NCBI GenBank assembly: GCA_964509295.1
Contig: CAZDWS010000001.1
Location: 1 to 64,000 of the forward strand
From: JBGSQR01 sp964509295
GTDB lineage: Bacteria > Desulfobacterota > Desulfuromonadia > Geobacterales > Pseudopelobacteraceae
DNA: 64,000 bases
Reading direction: 5' to 3'
In this document: one piece after another, positions 39,888 to 48,483 of the stretch
Numbering within the stretch: the first letter of the stretch is position 1
Layout: the number at the start of each line of letters is the position of its first letter
The notes under the pieces: generated by a model
What the model was told of the DNA's origin: nothing
The model's database searches: none
Seen by the model: only the letters and a program-made list of their open reading frames with translations
Position numbers and translations under genes: made by a program

Positions 39888-40958
39888 ATGACAAAAAACA
39901 ACCTTATAGTTTTACTCGCTTGTTCTTGCTTTTCTGCCCTGTCAGGATGCAGCAGCAACGAAACAGTCGTAAAAAAAGATACATCCGCGATTACAACACA
40001 AGTTGCCAATCCAGTCGCTGTTGCGGAAAGACCGCTCAAATCCGTTAAAGTAATTAACGGCTTGGCGGCTATTGTTAATGATGACCTGATAACTCTTTAT
40101 GATGTTCAGCATGAAGCCCAGTTGATGATCAATGAAAAGCAAAAGACTGCCGCAATCGATGATAAGATGCGTAGCCAAATGAATAAAGCTGCCCTTGAGA
40201 CACTGATTGATAAGACTCTTTTCAAACAGAAAATTAAGGAATTGAATATTAAGGTTTCAGATGATGAAGTCAGGCAATCCATCGACGATGTAAAAAAACA
40301 GAACAATATGACTCAGGAGGCTCTGGTTGCTGCACTTTCTGCCCAAGGCATCGCTTTTGAGCAATATAAGACCCAGCTGACAGAACAACTTGAGAGGCTT
40401 AAACTTATCAGCCTTGAAGTCCGATCAAATATCCATGTTAGCGAGTCCGAGATCCTCGCTTATTATGAAGCAAACTCGATGAAATATAGTGAGGAAGACC
40501 TCTTCAGAGCCAGACATATTTTTTTCCGGACCAGCGAAACAGCTCCGGCAGAAGAAATCAAGCGCACCATGACCAGTGCCCTTCTTGTTCTGGCTGAAGC
40601 AAAAAGTGGCAAAGACTTTATCGAGCTGGCTAAAAAATACTCTCAAGACCCTGCCGCCCAGAAAGATGGCGGGGATATGGGAAGTTTTAAAAAAGGAGAT
40701 ATGCAGTCGGAACTTGAAAGCGCCATTTCAGCGCTCAAGCCTGGCGACATTAGTGAGTTGATTTACACCCCGTCAGGGTTGCATATTATTAAACTTGAGG
40801 AAAGATCCAAAGGCAAACTTAAACCGTTGGAATCGGTAAAGAGCGAAATTCAGGAAGCGCTATACCGAAAAAAATCCGAAGAACGTTTTGCGCGCTGGGC
40901 ATCTGACCTACGCACCAAAGCCAGCATTGAAATAAAGGATCTGAAGGACTTGATTTAA
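39888..40958 (+). CDS. Second parvulin-type isomerase lipoprotein (SurA-like)
   Basis: The protein has 356 residues from ATG 39888 with AGGA upstream; longer in-frame starts run into the terminator. It has a lipobox LSGC, a SurA N-terminal-type helical region (about 45-190, AAIVNDDLITLYDVQHE and LETLIDKTLFKQKIKEL) and one rotamase domain (about 205-310: FRARHIFFRT, KYSQDPAAQKDGGDMGSF, SGLHIIKLEE). It is related in plan to the gene before it but is SurA-like in its N-terminal part. The role is probably outer-membrane-protein chaperoning in the periplasm. Confidence 0.9.
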   Translation: MTKNNLIVLLACSCFSALSGCSSNETVVKKDTSAITTQVANPVAVAERPLKSVKVINGLAAIVNDDLITLYDVQHEAQLMINEKQKTAAIDDKMRSQMNKAALETLIDKTLFKQKIKELNIKVSDDEVRQSIDDVKKQNNMTQEALVAALSAQGIAFEQYKTQLTEQLERLKLISLEVRSNIHVSESEILAYYEANSMKYSEEDLFRARHIFFRTSETAPAEEIKRTMTSALLVLAEAKSGKDFIELAKKYSQDPAAQKDGGDMGSFKKGDMQSELESAISALKPGDISELIYTPSGLHIIKLEERSKGKLKPLESVKSEIQEALYRKKSEERFARWASDLRTKASIEIKDLKDLI

Positions 40959-40988
40959 ATCAGCTCACTTCCCAAATGACCATAATGC

Positions 40989-41026
40989 ATAAAGCCATTC
41001 AACTTTATTAAGATGAATGGCTTTAT
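40989..41026. terminator. Convergent terminator
   Basis: ATAAAGCCATTCA and TGAATGGCTTTAT form a perfect 13-bp stem with a 12-base AT-rich loop, between the convergent parvulin and double-receiver genes. Confidence 0.8.
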
Positions 41027-41067
41027 ACGTTTGAGATATTGCTGAATTTACCAGCTATGTACCGGCT

Positions 41068-41808
41068 TTAACCGCGTCTTCGCAGATGACTGAGAAACTC
41101 CTCGCAGGTGAGCTGTCTTTTGGAAACCAGGTGAGCCATCTCTCTGCTCATGGCCACCTTTTCACCTTCCTTCATTTCCTCTTTCAGCATTACGAAAACA
41201 GGCATATTACTACTATAGGGATAATGCTTAAACTTCTCCATTAACTCGAAGGCAGACATATCGGGCAGCATCAGATTAACAAATGCCATATATTTTGGAT
41301 GAATTGATGTCAGCGCCAGAGATTCATTACCGTTATAAGCATTCACGACTTCAAAGCCTACTGTTTCAAGGACTTTAGTTAGTTTTTCATCTCCGGCCCG
41401 CGTAACAACAAGTGCCTGCAAATCCCAGGTTTCTGCTTCTTCAGTCAGACCGTAGACAGCCAGCCTTTCCAGCACATATTCCTGTTGCACCGGCTGTGTA
41501 AAAAAACCGGCAACCGGGAAAATACCACCGACTTTTCCTTTTTCACTTAAAAAGACCAAAAGAACAGGTATGTTCCGAGTAGCAGGATTTTTCTTTATTT
41601 TAAGCAAAAGACCCCAGCCATCATCTGAATAGGGAGATATATCCAGTACTATTCCAAGAGGCTTACCTGTAGTAAGGTTTTCGAATTGTTCTACACGAAT
41701 ATTGTAACCGCCGGACACCAGATACGAACATAGCAACTGTTCTCTATCCGTTCCAGACTTAACTCCCAACACCCACAATTCACGTGTTCTTTCGAGTTCA
41801 GGTGCCAT
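41068..41808 (-). CDS. Degenerate tandem receiver protein
   Basis: The 246-residue protein looks like two receiver domains end to end, with no output domain. Domain 1 (about 8-120) keeps LGIVLDISPYSDDGWGLL at the phosphoacceptor position and NIPVLLV..SEKG; domain 2 (about 130-240) has AFVNLMLPDMSAFELMEKFK, with Asn where the phosphoacceptor Asp should be, and NMPVFVMLKEE. The N-terminal acidic pair is missing in both (WVLGVKSGT; ALVVTRAGD). It is probably a phosphorylation-independent pseudo-receiver acting as an interaction module. It lies 85 bases downstream of hldE on the same strand. Confidence 0.65.
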   Translation of the reverse strand: MAPELERTRELWVLGVKSGTDREQLLCSYLVSGGYNIRVEQFENLTTGKPLGIVLDISPYSDDGWGLLLKIKKNPATRNIPVLLVFLSEKGKVGGIFPVAGFFTQPVQQEYVLERLAVYGLTEEAETWDLQALVVTRAGDEKLTKVLETVGFEVVNAYNGNESLALTSIHPKYMAFVNLMLPDMSAFELMEKFKHYPYSSNMPVFVMLKEEMKEGEKVAMSREMAHLVSKRQLTCEEFLSHLRRRG

Positions 41809-41893
41809 AACAACTCCTATCAGCTTGATTCATTGAAGAACTCATACCAGAAATATTGGTTAAATACCAGATATAATTGAAAAACAAGCTAAT

Positions 41894-43360
41894 CTAGGAA
41901 TATCTTTCAAGGATACGTTCAATTATGTTTGTCGTAGATTTACCATCAACAAATGTAACCAGCTCTACTCGCCCCCCGTAAGACTCCACAACATCCTTGC
42001 CAACAACATCTTCAGCGGCGTAGTCACCACCTTTGACAAGTATATGCGGCTTCAATTGCGTAATAATGTCCAGCGGTGTATCACCATCAAAGATAACAAC
42101 ATAATCTATGCAATTCAGGGCAGCCAGAATATGCGCCCTTTCATCTTCACCAATCAACGGACGGCTTTCTCCCTTAAGACGTCGTACAGAAGTATCACTG
42201 TTTAAGCCAAGAATCAGCATATCCCCCAAACAGCGTGCTTTCTGCAGATACTTAACATGACCGGCATGCAGAAGATCAAAACAGCCATTTGTAAACACGA
42301 TAGTTTTACCTTTAGCTTTTTCAGTTTCCACAATAGCAGCAAGCACATCACGGTTTTTAATTTTTGAGTCACTATCACTATGAGTCAGAGCAACAGCATT
42401 GATTATTTCAGTCGGTGTAACAATTGAGGTGCCCAGCTTGCTCACGGCTATTCCAGCAGCAATGTTGGCCAGGCCGGCAGCTTCAGTAATTTCCATGCCT
42501 GCTGCAATGCCGATTGCAATTGAAGCAAGAACAGTATCACCTGCACCTGAAACGTCGAAAACTTCACGCGCAACGGTAGGGATATGAACAGGTTCTTTAT
42601 CAAGAGAAAAAAGGGACATACCTTCTTCACTTCTTGTAATCAGCAAGTACTTTAAAGCTGCTTTTTCCAGTATTATTGACGCAGCTTTTGCAAGTGACTC
42701 TTTATCTACTATAGCCACTCCTGAAGCTGCTTCTGCCTCCTTACGGTTTGGCGTAAGAATTGTTGCCCCTCTATAACGGCTATAATCTGAACCTTTCGGA
42801 TCAACCAACACCGGAATTCCATGTTGCATGGCTGTAAAAACTACTGTTTCGATGACCTTATTTGTCAGTACTCCTTTAAGATAATCCGACAATAAAATCA
42901 CATTGAACATATAAACATTTTCTTTAATCCAATTACAAACCAGCTGTTCAAAATCTGCTGAGAGAACGTCGCGAGACTCTCTGTCAATTCTGACAATTTG
43001 CTGATTTGACGCAACAACTCTAGTTTTCTTGCTTGTATGACGTTTCGGGTCAAGCAGAATAGCATCCACAGACACATTCCTGTCCCGGAAGGTACTCAGC
43101 AGTGTCTGACCATTCTGATCCTGTCCGATAACTGAGCAGACTGAAACCTGGGCTCCGAGGGCCACCAGATTATTTACAACATTCCCTGCACCACCCAGTC
43201 GCATTTCCTCGCGAACGACATCAACAACCTGAACCGGGGCTTCAGGAGAAATTCTGTCTGTTTTGCCCCAAAGATATTCATCCAGCATCAGATCGCCTAT
43301 AACCAGACATTTTAATCGGCCGCTATGACTGAATAAAGATTCAATTGATTTTCTATCCAC
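41894..43360 (-). CDS. hldE: Bifunctional HldE heptose kinase/adenylyltransferase
   Basis: The 488-residue enzyme makes ADP-heptose for the LPS inner core. The N-terminal PfkB/ribokinase domain (about 1-320) phosphorylates heptose-7-phosphate at C1 (GDLMLDEYLWG, RLGGAGNVVNNLVALGA, DVSGAGDTVLA). The C-terminal cytidylyltransferase-like domain (about 340-488) has FTNGCFDLLHAGHVKYLQKA and a KGGDY segment. Start chosen: GTG 43360, giving MDRKSIESLF, with GGGGGAT upstream; a TTG five codons earlier is less likely. gmhA lies 28 bases upstream in the same unit, so two steps of the pathway are adjacent. Confidence 0.95.
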   Translation of the reverse strand: MDRKSIESLFSHSGRLKCLVIGDLMLDEYLWGKTDRISPEAPVQVVDVVREEMRLGGAGNVVNNLVALGAQVSVCSVIGQDQNGQTLLSTFRDRNVSVDAILLDPKRHTSKKTRVVASNQQIVRIDRESRDVLSADFEQLVCNWIKENVYMFNVILLSDYLKGVLTNKVIETVVFTAMQHGIPVLVDPKGSDYSRYRGATILTPNRKEAEAASGVAIVDKESLAKAASIILEKAALKYLLITRSEEGMSLFSLDKEPVHIPTVAREVFDVSGAGDTVLASIAIGIAAGMEITEAAGLANIAAGIAVSKLGTSIVTPTEIINAVALTHSDSDSKIKNRDVLAAIVETEKAKGKTIVFTNGCFDLLHAGHVKYLQKARCLGDMLILGLNSDTSVRRLKGESRPLIGEDERAHILAALNCIDYVVIFDGDTPLDIITQLKPHILVKGGDYAAEDVVGKDVVESYGGRVELVTFVDGKSTTNIIERILERYS

Positions 43361-43388
43361 ACTATCCCCCCGCAAAACCCGAGTCAGT

Positions 43389-43958
43389 TTAAAGAAACAT
43401 GGCCTTTTCCATCAGGTCACAGACTATATGTATAATTGTGATATGCCCCTCCTGGATACGAGGGGTATCGTCTGAAGGAATTATCAATGCAAGATCACAA
43501 AACTCCTTGATGCTTCCACCGGATTTACCGAGAAGGCCTGCTGTCAGACAGCCCCTAAGTCGGGCCTCCTGTAGCGCCTTTAAAATATTGGGGGAATTCC
43601 CGCTTGTTGATATTCCAATGACCAGATCACCTTCATTCGCAAGTGCTTCCACCTGCCGGCTAAAAATAGACTCAAATCCGTAGTCGTTTCCGATTGCAGT
43701 CAATATAGATGTATCCGTTGTCAATGCAACTGCAGGTAATGCACGCCTTTCGAGCTTGAAGCGTCCAACTATTTCCGCTACAAAATGTTGTGCATCTGCA
43801 GCAGATCCGCCGTTACCCATGACTAGAAGCTTACCGCCATGCTTAAATAACTCCGTCAACATATTTACCAATGCAACAATCTGAGTAGGCATGTCACGCT
43901 CAATCAGCTCGCACACTGTCCGCTGAGACTGCAATTGCGACTTTACATCATCAATCAT
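43389..43958 (-). CDS. gmhA: Phosphoheptose isomerase GmhA
   Basis: The 189-residue SIS-domain enzyme converts sedoheptulose-7-phosphate to D-glycero-D-manno-heptose-7-phosphate, the first step toward ADP-heptose. Diagnostic segments are GNGGSAADAQHFVAE, TDTSILTAIGNDYGFE, GISTSGNSPN and the C-terminal QEGHITIIHIVCDLME, with the zinc-binding His and active-site Glu. GGGG precedes the ATG. It sits between a glycosyltransferase (30 bases) and hldE (28 bases), forming an LPS-core operon. Confidence 0.96.
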   Translation of the reverse strand: MIDDVKSQLQSQRTVCELIERDMPTQIVALVNMLTELFKHGGKLLVMGNGGSAADAQHFVAEIVGRFKLERRALPAVALTTDTSILTAIGNDYGFESIFSRQVEALANEGDLVIGISTSGNSPNILKALQEARLRGCLTAGLLGKSGGSIKEFCDLALIIPSDDTPRIQEGHITIIHIVCDLMEKAMFL

Positions 43959-43988
43959 ATAAGCCCCTTTGTCATAATTAATATTAAT

Positions 43989-45011
43989 CTATAGCTGCTT
44001 AGGCAAAAGTGCCGTGATTTCTTCAAATGAGACCGCATTTTCATCAATATTTTTCAGCGCACCGTAAAAGCCGTCTACAGTTATAATTTCCGGATATTTG
44101 GATTTAAGCGAATCCAATTTTTTGTGTAAATCCCGCTTTGGAAACAATAGGGAAATCGGACACAATTCGATTGATGTGTGCAGAAAATTCCAACCAGATC
44201 TTATAAAAATACTATTTTGTTTCCTGTGGAGTAAAAGTTTAAAGAAATGGCCATGCCTTGCTGCATTCAGTAAAATATCAACACACTTCTGCAATGCCTC
44301 AATGTCTACAACCCGACCGAAATAAACAGCATAATGTTTTCTGGAACCCCAGCGATTTTGAAACACCGAAAGACTATTTCTAGTTATCTCTGCAATTCTT
44401 TCGTCTGAACCATAGACGGTTGCATGTCCAGCTGACACTTTAGACCCTGAACTGACAAAAATCTTATAACCGTGAGTGGCTGCCTTTTTAACATAGTCTG
44501 CCAGACACCAGACACCACTGTCCAGGATCTCATCAAAATCACCAATCTCATTTCGCATATCTTTGCTAAGTGCCAACACGGAAAAAGAAATACCGCAGGT
44601 TTCCATTCGGGTAATTCCATTTAATGGCTTTGGAGTATTATGTGAATTAATTCCGATATAGGTTGGACAAGACATTCCCAATTTAGCCGCATCAATCAGT
44701 TCATCAAGCCAGTTCGGAGTAACAAGAACATGCGGCCTGACTATTACGGCAAAATCACTGTCTGAAAGTGCCAAACCCAAATTTATAGACTTAACAAGTC
44801 CGACATTTTTTTCAGATTTCATGAAAAGAGCAGCATCATCAAGAGGTTCTGAAAACTCTTCCAACATCAACTCAGTTTCACGATTACTAGCATTATCGAC
44901 CACTATCAGGCGAGCATCAGATGAATAATCACGGATAGCTGCGATACAATTACGTGTTTCAAAGGGATTGTTCCAAACAGGTATAATTATGTCTACGGAG
45001 GGTGTGCGCAT
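43989..45011 (-). CDS. GT2-family glycosyltransferase
   Basis: The 340-residue protein starts with the GT-A pattern VDIIIPVWNNPFETRNCIAAI and continues LIVVDNASNRETE, KNVGLVKSINLGLALSDSDFAVIVRPHV. It is a family 2 transferase, probably adding a sugar to LPS core or O-chain, or less likely to a protein. There is no membrane segment. It is the first gene of the GT2-gmhA-hldE unit. Donor and acceptor cannot be told from the sequence. Confidence 0.85.
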   Translation of the reverse strand: MRTPSVDIIIPVWNNPFETRNCIAAIRDYSSDARLIVVDNASNRETELMLEEFSEPLDDAALFMKSEKNVGLVKSINLGLALSDSDFAVIVRPHVLVTPNWLDELIDAAKLGMSCPTYIGINSHNTPKPLNGITRMETCGISFSVLALSKDMRNEIGDFDEILDSGVWCLADYVKKAATHGYKIFVSSGSKVSAGHATVYGSDERIAEITRNSLSVFQNRWGSRKHYAVYFGRVVDIEALQKCVDILLNAARHGHFFKLLLHRKQNSIFIRSGWNFLHTSIELCPISLLFPKRDLHKKLDSLKSKYPEIITVDGFYGALKNIDENAVSFEEITALLPKQL

Positions 45012-45067
45012 ATAGCTCTTTATAATTCAATATCTTAACTGGCAGAAAATGCTGTTTCAATAAAAGA

Positions 45068-45101
45068 GGGCACCATCCGGGTCAGGTCCGGAATGGCGCC
45101 C
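45068..45101 (-). terminator. Terminator of mreB
   Basis: On the minus strand GGGCGCCATTCCGG and CCGGATGGTGCCC form a GC-rich stem and are followed by TCTTTTATT. It lies about 70 bases downstream of mreB and just upstream of the GT2 gene. Confidence 0.88.
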
Positions 45102-45171
45102 GCAATTATGAAGGTTATTTCGGTAATCAACTAAAATTTACATACAGTATGCTCTGAAAACGGTGAAGAGA

Positions 45172-46215
45172 TTAAGAGGATATTGCCACACGCCTCAACA
45201 GATTAAGTTCATCCAGCACCTTACCTGAACCTAAAACTACACAGTCCAATGGATTCTCTGCGATTAAAACTGGAACTTTTGTAACTTCGCGCAGCAACAT
45301 ATCGAGGTTGCGTAAAAGTGCTCCGCCACCAGCAAGGAAAATACCTTTATCCACAATATCTGCAGCAAGTTCGGGAGGAGTTTTTTCCAGACAAATGCGT
45401 ACCGTATCCACAATTGAATTCACTGACTCTTTAAGCGCTTCGCGAATTTCATCAGAATTGACGTCAATAGTTTTCGGAATACCTGAAACCAGGTCTCTTC
45501 CTTTTACTTGCTTGATTAACAATTCAGGACCTGGGTATGCCTCACCAATTTCAATCTTAATTGATTCGGCCATTCGCTCGCCGATTTGAAGATTATATTT
45601 TTTACGAATATACTGAACAATCGCTTCGTCCATTTTATCTCCACCCATGCGGGTCGACTGGGCAAAAACGATACCGGCAAGTGAAATTACAGCAACTTCT
45701 GTTGTACCACCGCCAATGTCAACAATCATATTACCGGAGGCCTCTGTTATAGGCAGTCCTGCACCAATAGCTGCTGCCATTGGCTCTTCAATTAAATATA
45801 CTTCGCGCGCTCCAGCTGACTCGGCAGATTCTTTTACAGCACGTTTTTCAACTTGTGTAATTCCTGAAGGAACACAGATTACAACTCGGGGACGCACCAG
45901 TGTTTTACGATTATGAACTTTATGAATGAAATATCTAAGCATTTCTTCTGTTATATCAAAATCCGCAATGACGCCATCTTTCATCGGTCGAATAGCTGTT
46001 ATACTGCCAGGCGTGCGGCCAAGCATCATTTTGGCTTCCATACCGACCTTAAGAACCATCTGACGGCCGTTTGGCATACGCTGTACGGCTACAACGGACG
46101 GCTCACGTACAACTATTCCTTTGCCTCTCAGATATACGAGTGTATTGGCGGTTCCAAGATCGATTGCCAAATCATTGGAAAACATCCCAAAAAGGTAGTC
46201 AAATATTTTTAGCAT
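45172..46215 (-). CDS. mreB: MreB rod-shape actin
   Basis: The 347-residue actin-fold ATPase is of normal length and nearly consensus throughout: FSNDLAIDLGTANTLVY (phosphate 1), VIVREPSVVA, MIVDIGGGTTEVAVISL (phosphate 2), GGDKMDEAI, and GIFLAGGGALLRNLD (adenosine). It polymerises under the inner membrane to guide lateral wall synthesis. A terminator follows directly, and no mreC or mreD is attached; upstream is the terminator of the etf operon. AAAGGA lies before the ATG. Confidence 0.97.
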   Translation of the reverse strand: MLKIFDYLFGMFSNDLAIDLGTANTLVYLRGKGIVVREPSVVAVQRMPNGRQMVLKVGMEAKMMLGRTPGSITAIRPMKDGVIADFDITEEMLRYFIHKVHNRKTLVRPRVVICVPSGITQVEKRAVKESAESAGAREVYLIEEPMAAAIGAGLPITEASGNMIVDIGGGTTEVAVISLAGIVFAQSTRMGGDKMDEAIVQYIRKKYNLQIGERMAESIKIEIGEAYPGPELLIKQVKGRDLVSGIPKTIDVNSDEIREALKESVNSIVDTVRICLEKTPPELAADIVDKGIFLAGGGALLRNLDMLLREVTKVPVLIAENPLDCVVLGSGKVLDELNLLRRVAISS

Positions 46216-46347
46216 TTTTATGCATTCCTTTCAGTTGCAAATTAAATAAGTGCTAAAAATTAGCAGAGTAGGCCAGCAAATGCAAGACATAATGAATGAT
46301 TCTCTTATTGCTTCCCATAAGACTGATGTCAAAATGCCATCAAAACA

Positions 46348-46378
46348 GAAAGGGGCCCGGTTATCCCGGGCCCCTTTC
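46348..46378. terminator. Terminator of the etf operon
   Basis: GAAAGGGGCCCGG and CCGGGCCCCTTTC form a 13-bp GC-rich stem with a 5-base loop, just beyond the stop of the membrane oxidoreductase gene (reading left), with CTGTTTTG after it. Confidence 0.88.
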
Positions 46379-46400
46379 TATACAACTTATTATTTCCAAA

Positions 46401-48353
46401 TTATTTCTTCAGGATTGCTTCTGCCAGAACCTCGGCAACATCCTTAACGATTACTTTATCTGAGCCAACATCCTTCAAACCATCTTCAAACATTGTCAGA
46501 CAGTATGGGCAGGATACGCATATTGTATCAGGCTTTTCAACAAGAGCTTCCTTGACACGAGTCAGGTTGATACGGTCGCCATCATGCTCTTCCATCCACA
46601 TCCTGCCGCCACCGGCACCGCAGCAGAAAGCTTTATTGCGGTTACGTTCCATTTCAGCAGGAGCATTGCCCGTAGCAGATGCAATTACTTCGCGAGGTGC
46701 GTCATATACATCATTGTGACGACCCAGGTAGCAGGAATCGTGGAACAGAGTTTTGCCCAGGTCGGTTTTTGTTCCAACTTTAAGCTTGCCGTTCTTTACC
46801 AGCTGCTGAAGCAATTCTGCGTGGTGGACAACTTCAAGCTCAATCCCGTACTGACGGTAATCGTTCTTGAGGGTAGTAAAGCAGTGTGGGCATTGGGTAA
46901 TAATCTTTTTAACACCGCGCTCGATGAACTGAGCAACATTTTCTTTAGCCATAACATCAAAAACATACTCATTACCAAGACGACGTGCGCTGTCGCCACA
47001 GCATTTTTCATCCTTACCAAGAACACCCCAGCTAATGCCGGCCTTGTCAAGCAATTGGGTCAAAGCAACCGTTACATGCTTCTGACGGGAGTCAAATGCT
47101 CCTGCACAACCAACGTAAAAGAGATACTCTGTTTTACCCTGTTCAAATGGCTTGACATCCATGTTACCAATCCACTTGGTACGCTCTGAAGGAGCGATAC
47201 CCCAAGGGTTACTGCGACCTTCCATGTTCTCGAACAGGTTGAGAAGTTCTTCAGGGAATTTGGCTTCAGTTTCAACAAGGTGACGACGCATCTGAATAAT
47301 TTTTGGCATCTGCTCGATAAAGACCGGGCAGGCTTCCATACAGGCACCGCAAGTAGTACAATCCCAGATGGCTGCTTCTGAACAGCTACCTTCGCCGCCA
47401 TCGCCAATCAGAGGAAGAACAGGCTTTTCACCATTCTTAAGAAGTGGACCATTCTCAAGCAGGTTGATCTTCATCTCATGAATGATACCACGCGGATTAA
47501 GATGCTTGCCTGTCAGACTGGCCGGACAAACCTTCTGGCAGCGACCGCACTCTGTACATGAAAATGAATCCAACAAGTCTTTCCATGTAAACTGGTCGAT
47601 ACGCTCAACACCGAAAGTATTGCCTTTTACGAAATCTTCTCTAGGCTGGGTATTCGGATTTTCAGGACGTTTCAGGAAACAGTTCGGAATTGCGGTCATG
47701 ATGTGCATATGCTTGCTGTAAGGCAGATAATTCATAAAAACAAGCAATGCAATGGCATGCACCCACCAGGCAAAGTCATGAACAGCTACACCTTTACCAG
47801 GCTCAATGAAAGAGGCGAAAATATTGGAGATAGGCATAATTGAAGCAGACACATGAGCTGCGCCATCAGCAAGCTTTCCGGCGTTAATTCCGAAATAAGC
47901 CAGCATCAGAGAGCCGATCAGGCTGAGAATGAAGAATGCTTCTGCTGTACGAGCTTCTGGAAATGGAGGGGATATCATTCTGCGGATCGCAGCGATAACA
48001 ACAGCTGCCAATGCCAGCAGGGAAACGAAATCCAGAACAAACATCAGTGGGTTGTAGATGGCAACAGGGAGTTTTTCCAACGCGATGGAAGGGAAAACAC
48101 CATGAACCATAAACTCGCCGTTGGCGATCAACAGCACAATGAATGTCCAGAAGATGACGAAGTGGTTGAGACCGAAAGGCTGTGAAATAACGCGCTTTTG
48201 TGCAAAGGCGTAAACAAACATGTCGGTTAAGCTGCCGGAGCGCTCTTCTGGCTTTCCGAGCGTCAGCAGGCTGAATCTACGCCAGCATCCAAATGCAAAA
48301 ATTGCAAAGGAAGCGATCAGAAGCAGGGTAAATATCGTCGGGTTGGGTGTCAT
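46401..48353 (-). CDS. Membrane CCG-domain Fe-S oxidoreductase (Etf:menaquinone oxidoreductase type)
   Basis: The 650-residue protein has an N-terminal cytochrome-b/NarI-like domain with five to six membrane helices and conserved His (about 1-225), then two [4Fe-4S] ferredoxin motifs (CTECGRCQKVCP and CTTCGACMEACP, about 270-355) and two CCG domains (GCAGAF.....EKCCGDSARRLGNE, and HDSCYLGRHND....CCGAGGGRMW) that in HdrB-like proteins carry noncubane clusters. Proteins of this type pass electrons from electron-transfer flavoprotein to menaquinone during fatty acid, benzoate or other acyl-CoA oxidation. It follows etfB-etfA on the same strand, with a hairpin between. Confidence 0.92.
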   Translation of the reverse strand: MTPNPTIFTLLLIASFAIFAFGCWRRFSLLTLGKPEERSGSLTDMFVYAFAQKRVISQPFGLNHFVIFWTFIVLLIANGEFMVHGVFPSIALEKLPVAIYNPLMFVLDFVSLLALAAVVIAAIRRMISPPFPEARTAEAFFILSLIGSLMLAYFGINAGKLADGAAHVSASIMPISNIFASFIEPGKGVAVHDFAWWVHAIALLVFMNYLPYSKHMHIMTAIPNCFLKRPENPNTQPREDFVKGNTFGVERIDQFTWKDLLDSFSCTECGRCQKVCPASLTGKHLNPRGIIHEMKINLLENGPLLKNGEKPVLPLIGDGGEGSCSEAAIWDCTTCGACMEACPVFIEQMPKIIQMRRHLVETEAKFPEELLNLFENMEGRSNPWGIAPSERTKWIGNMDVKPFEQGKTEYLFYVGCAGAFDSRQKHVTVALTQLLDKAGISWGVLGKDEKCCGDSARRLGNEYVFDVMAKENVAQFIERGVKKIITQCPHCFTTLKNDYRQYGIELEVVHHAELLQQLVKNGKLKVGTKTDLGKTLFHDSCYLGRHNDVYDAPREVIASATGNAPAEMERNRNKAFCCGAGGGRMWMEEHDGDRINLTRVKEALVEKPDTICVSCPYCLTMFEDGLKDVGSDKVIVKDVAEVLAEAILKK

Positions 48354-48416
48354 ATTAACCTCTTAAATTTAGCCACGATGGACGAATTAATCAAACGTTG
48401 AAAGACATAATTTAAA

Positions 48417-48450
48417 TTGTCATCCGGGCCGGCAATGGACCGGATGACAA
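48417..48450. other. Hairpin between etfA and the oxidoreductase gene
   Basis: TTGTCATCCGG and CCGGATGACAA form a perfect 11-bp stem with a 12-base loop in the 130-base gap. No T-run follows on the minus strand, so mRNA stabilisation or partial attenuation is more likely than full termination. Confidence 0.55.
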
Positions 48451-48483
48451 CTGTATTAATCTCTGTTTACAAGTTGCCTGGTA

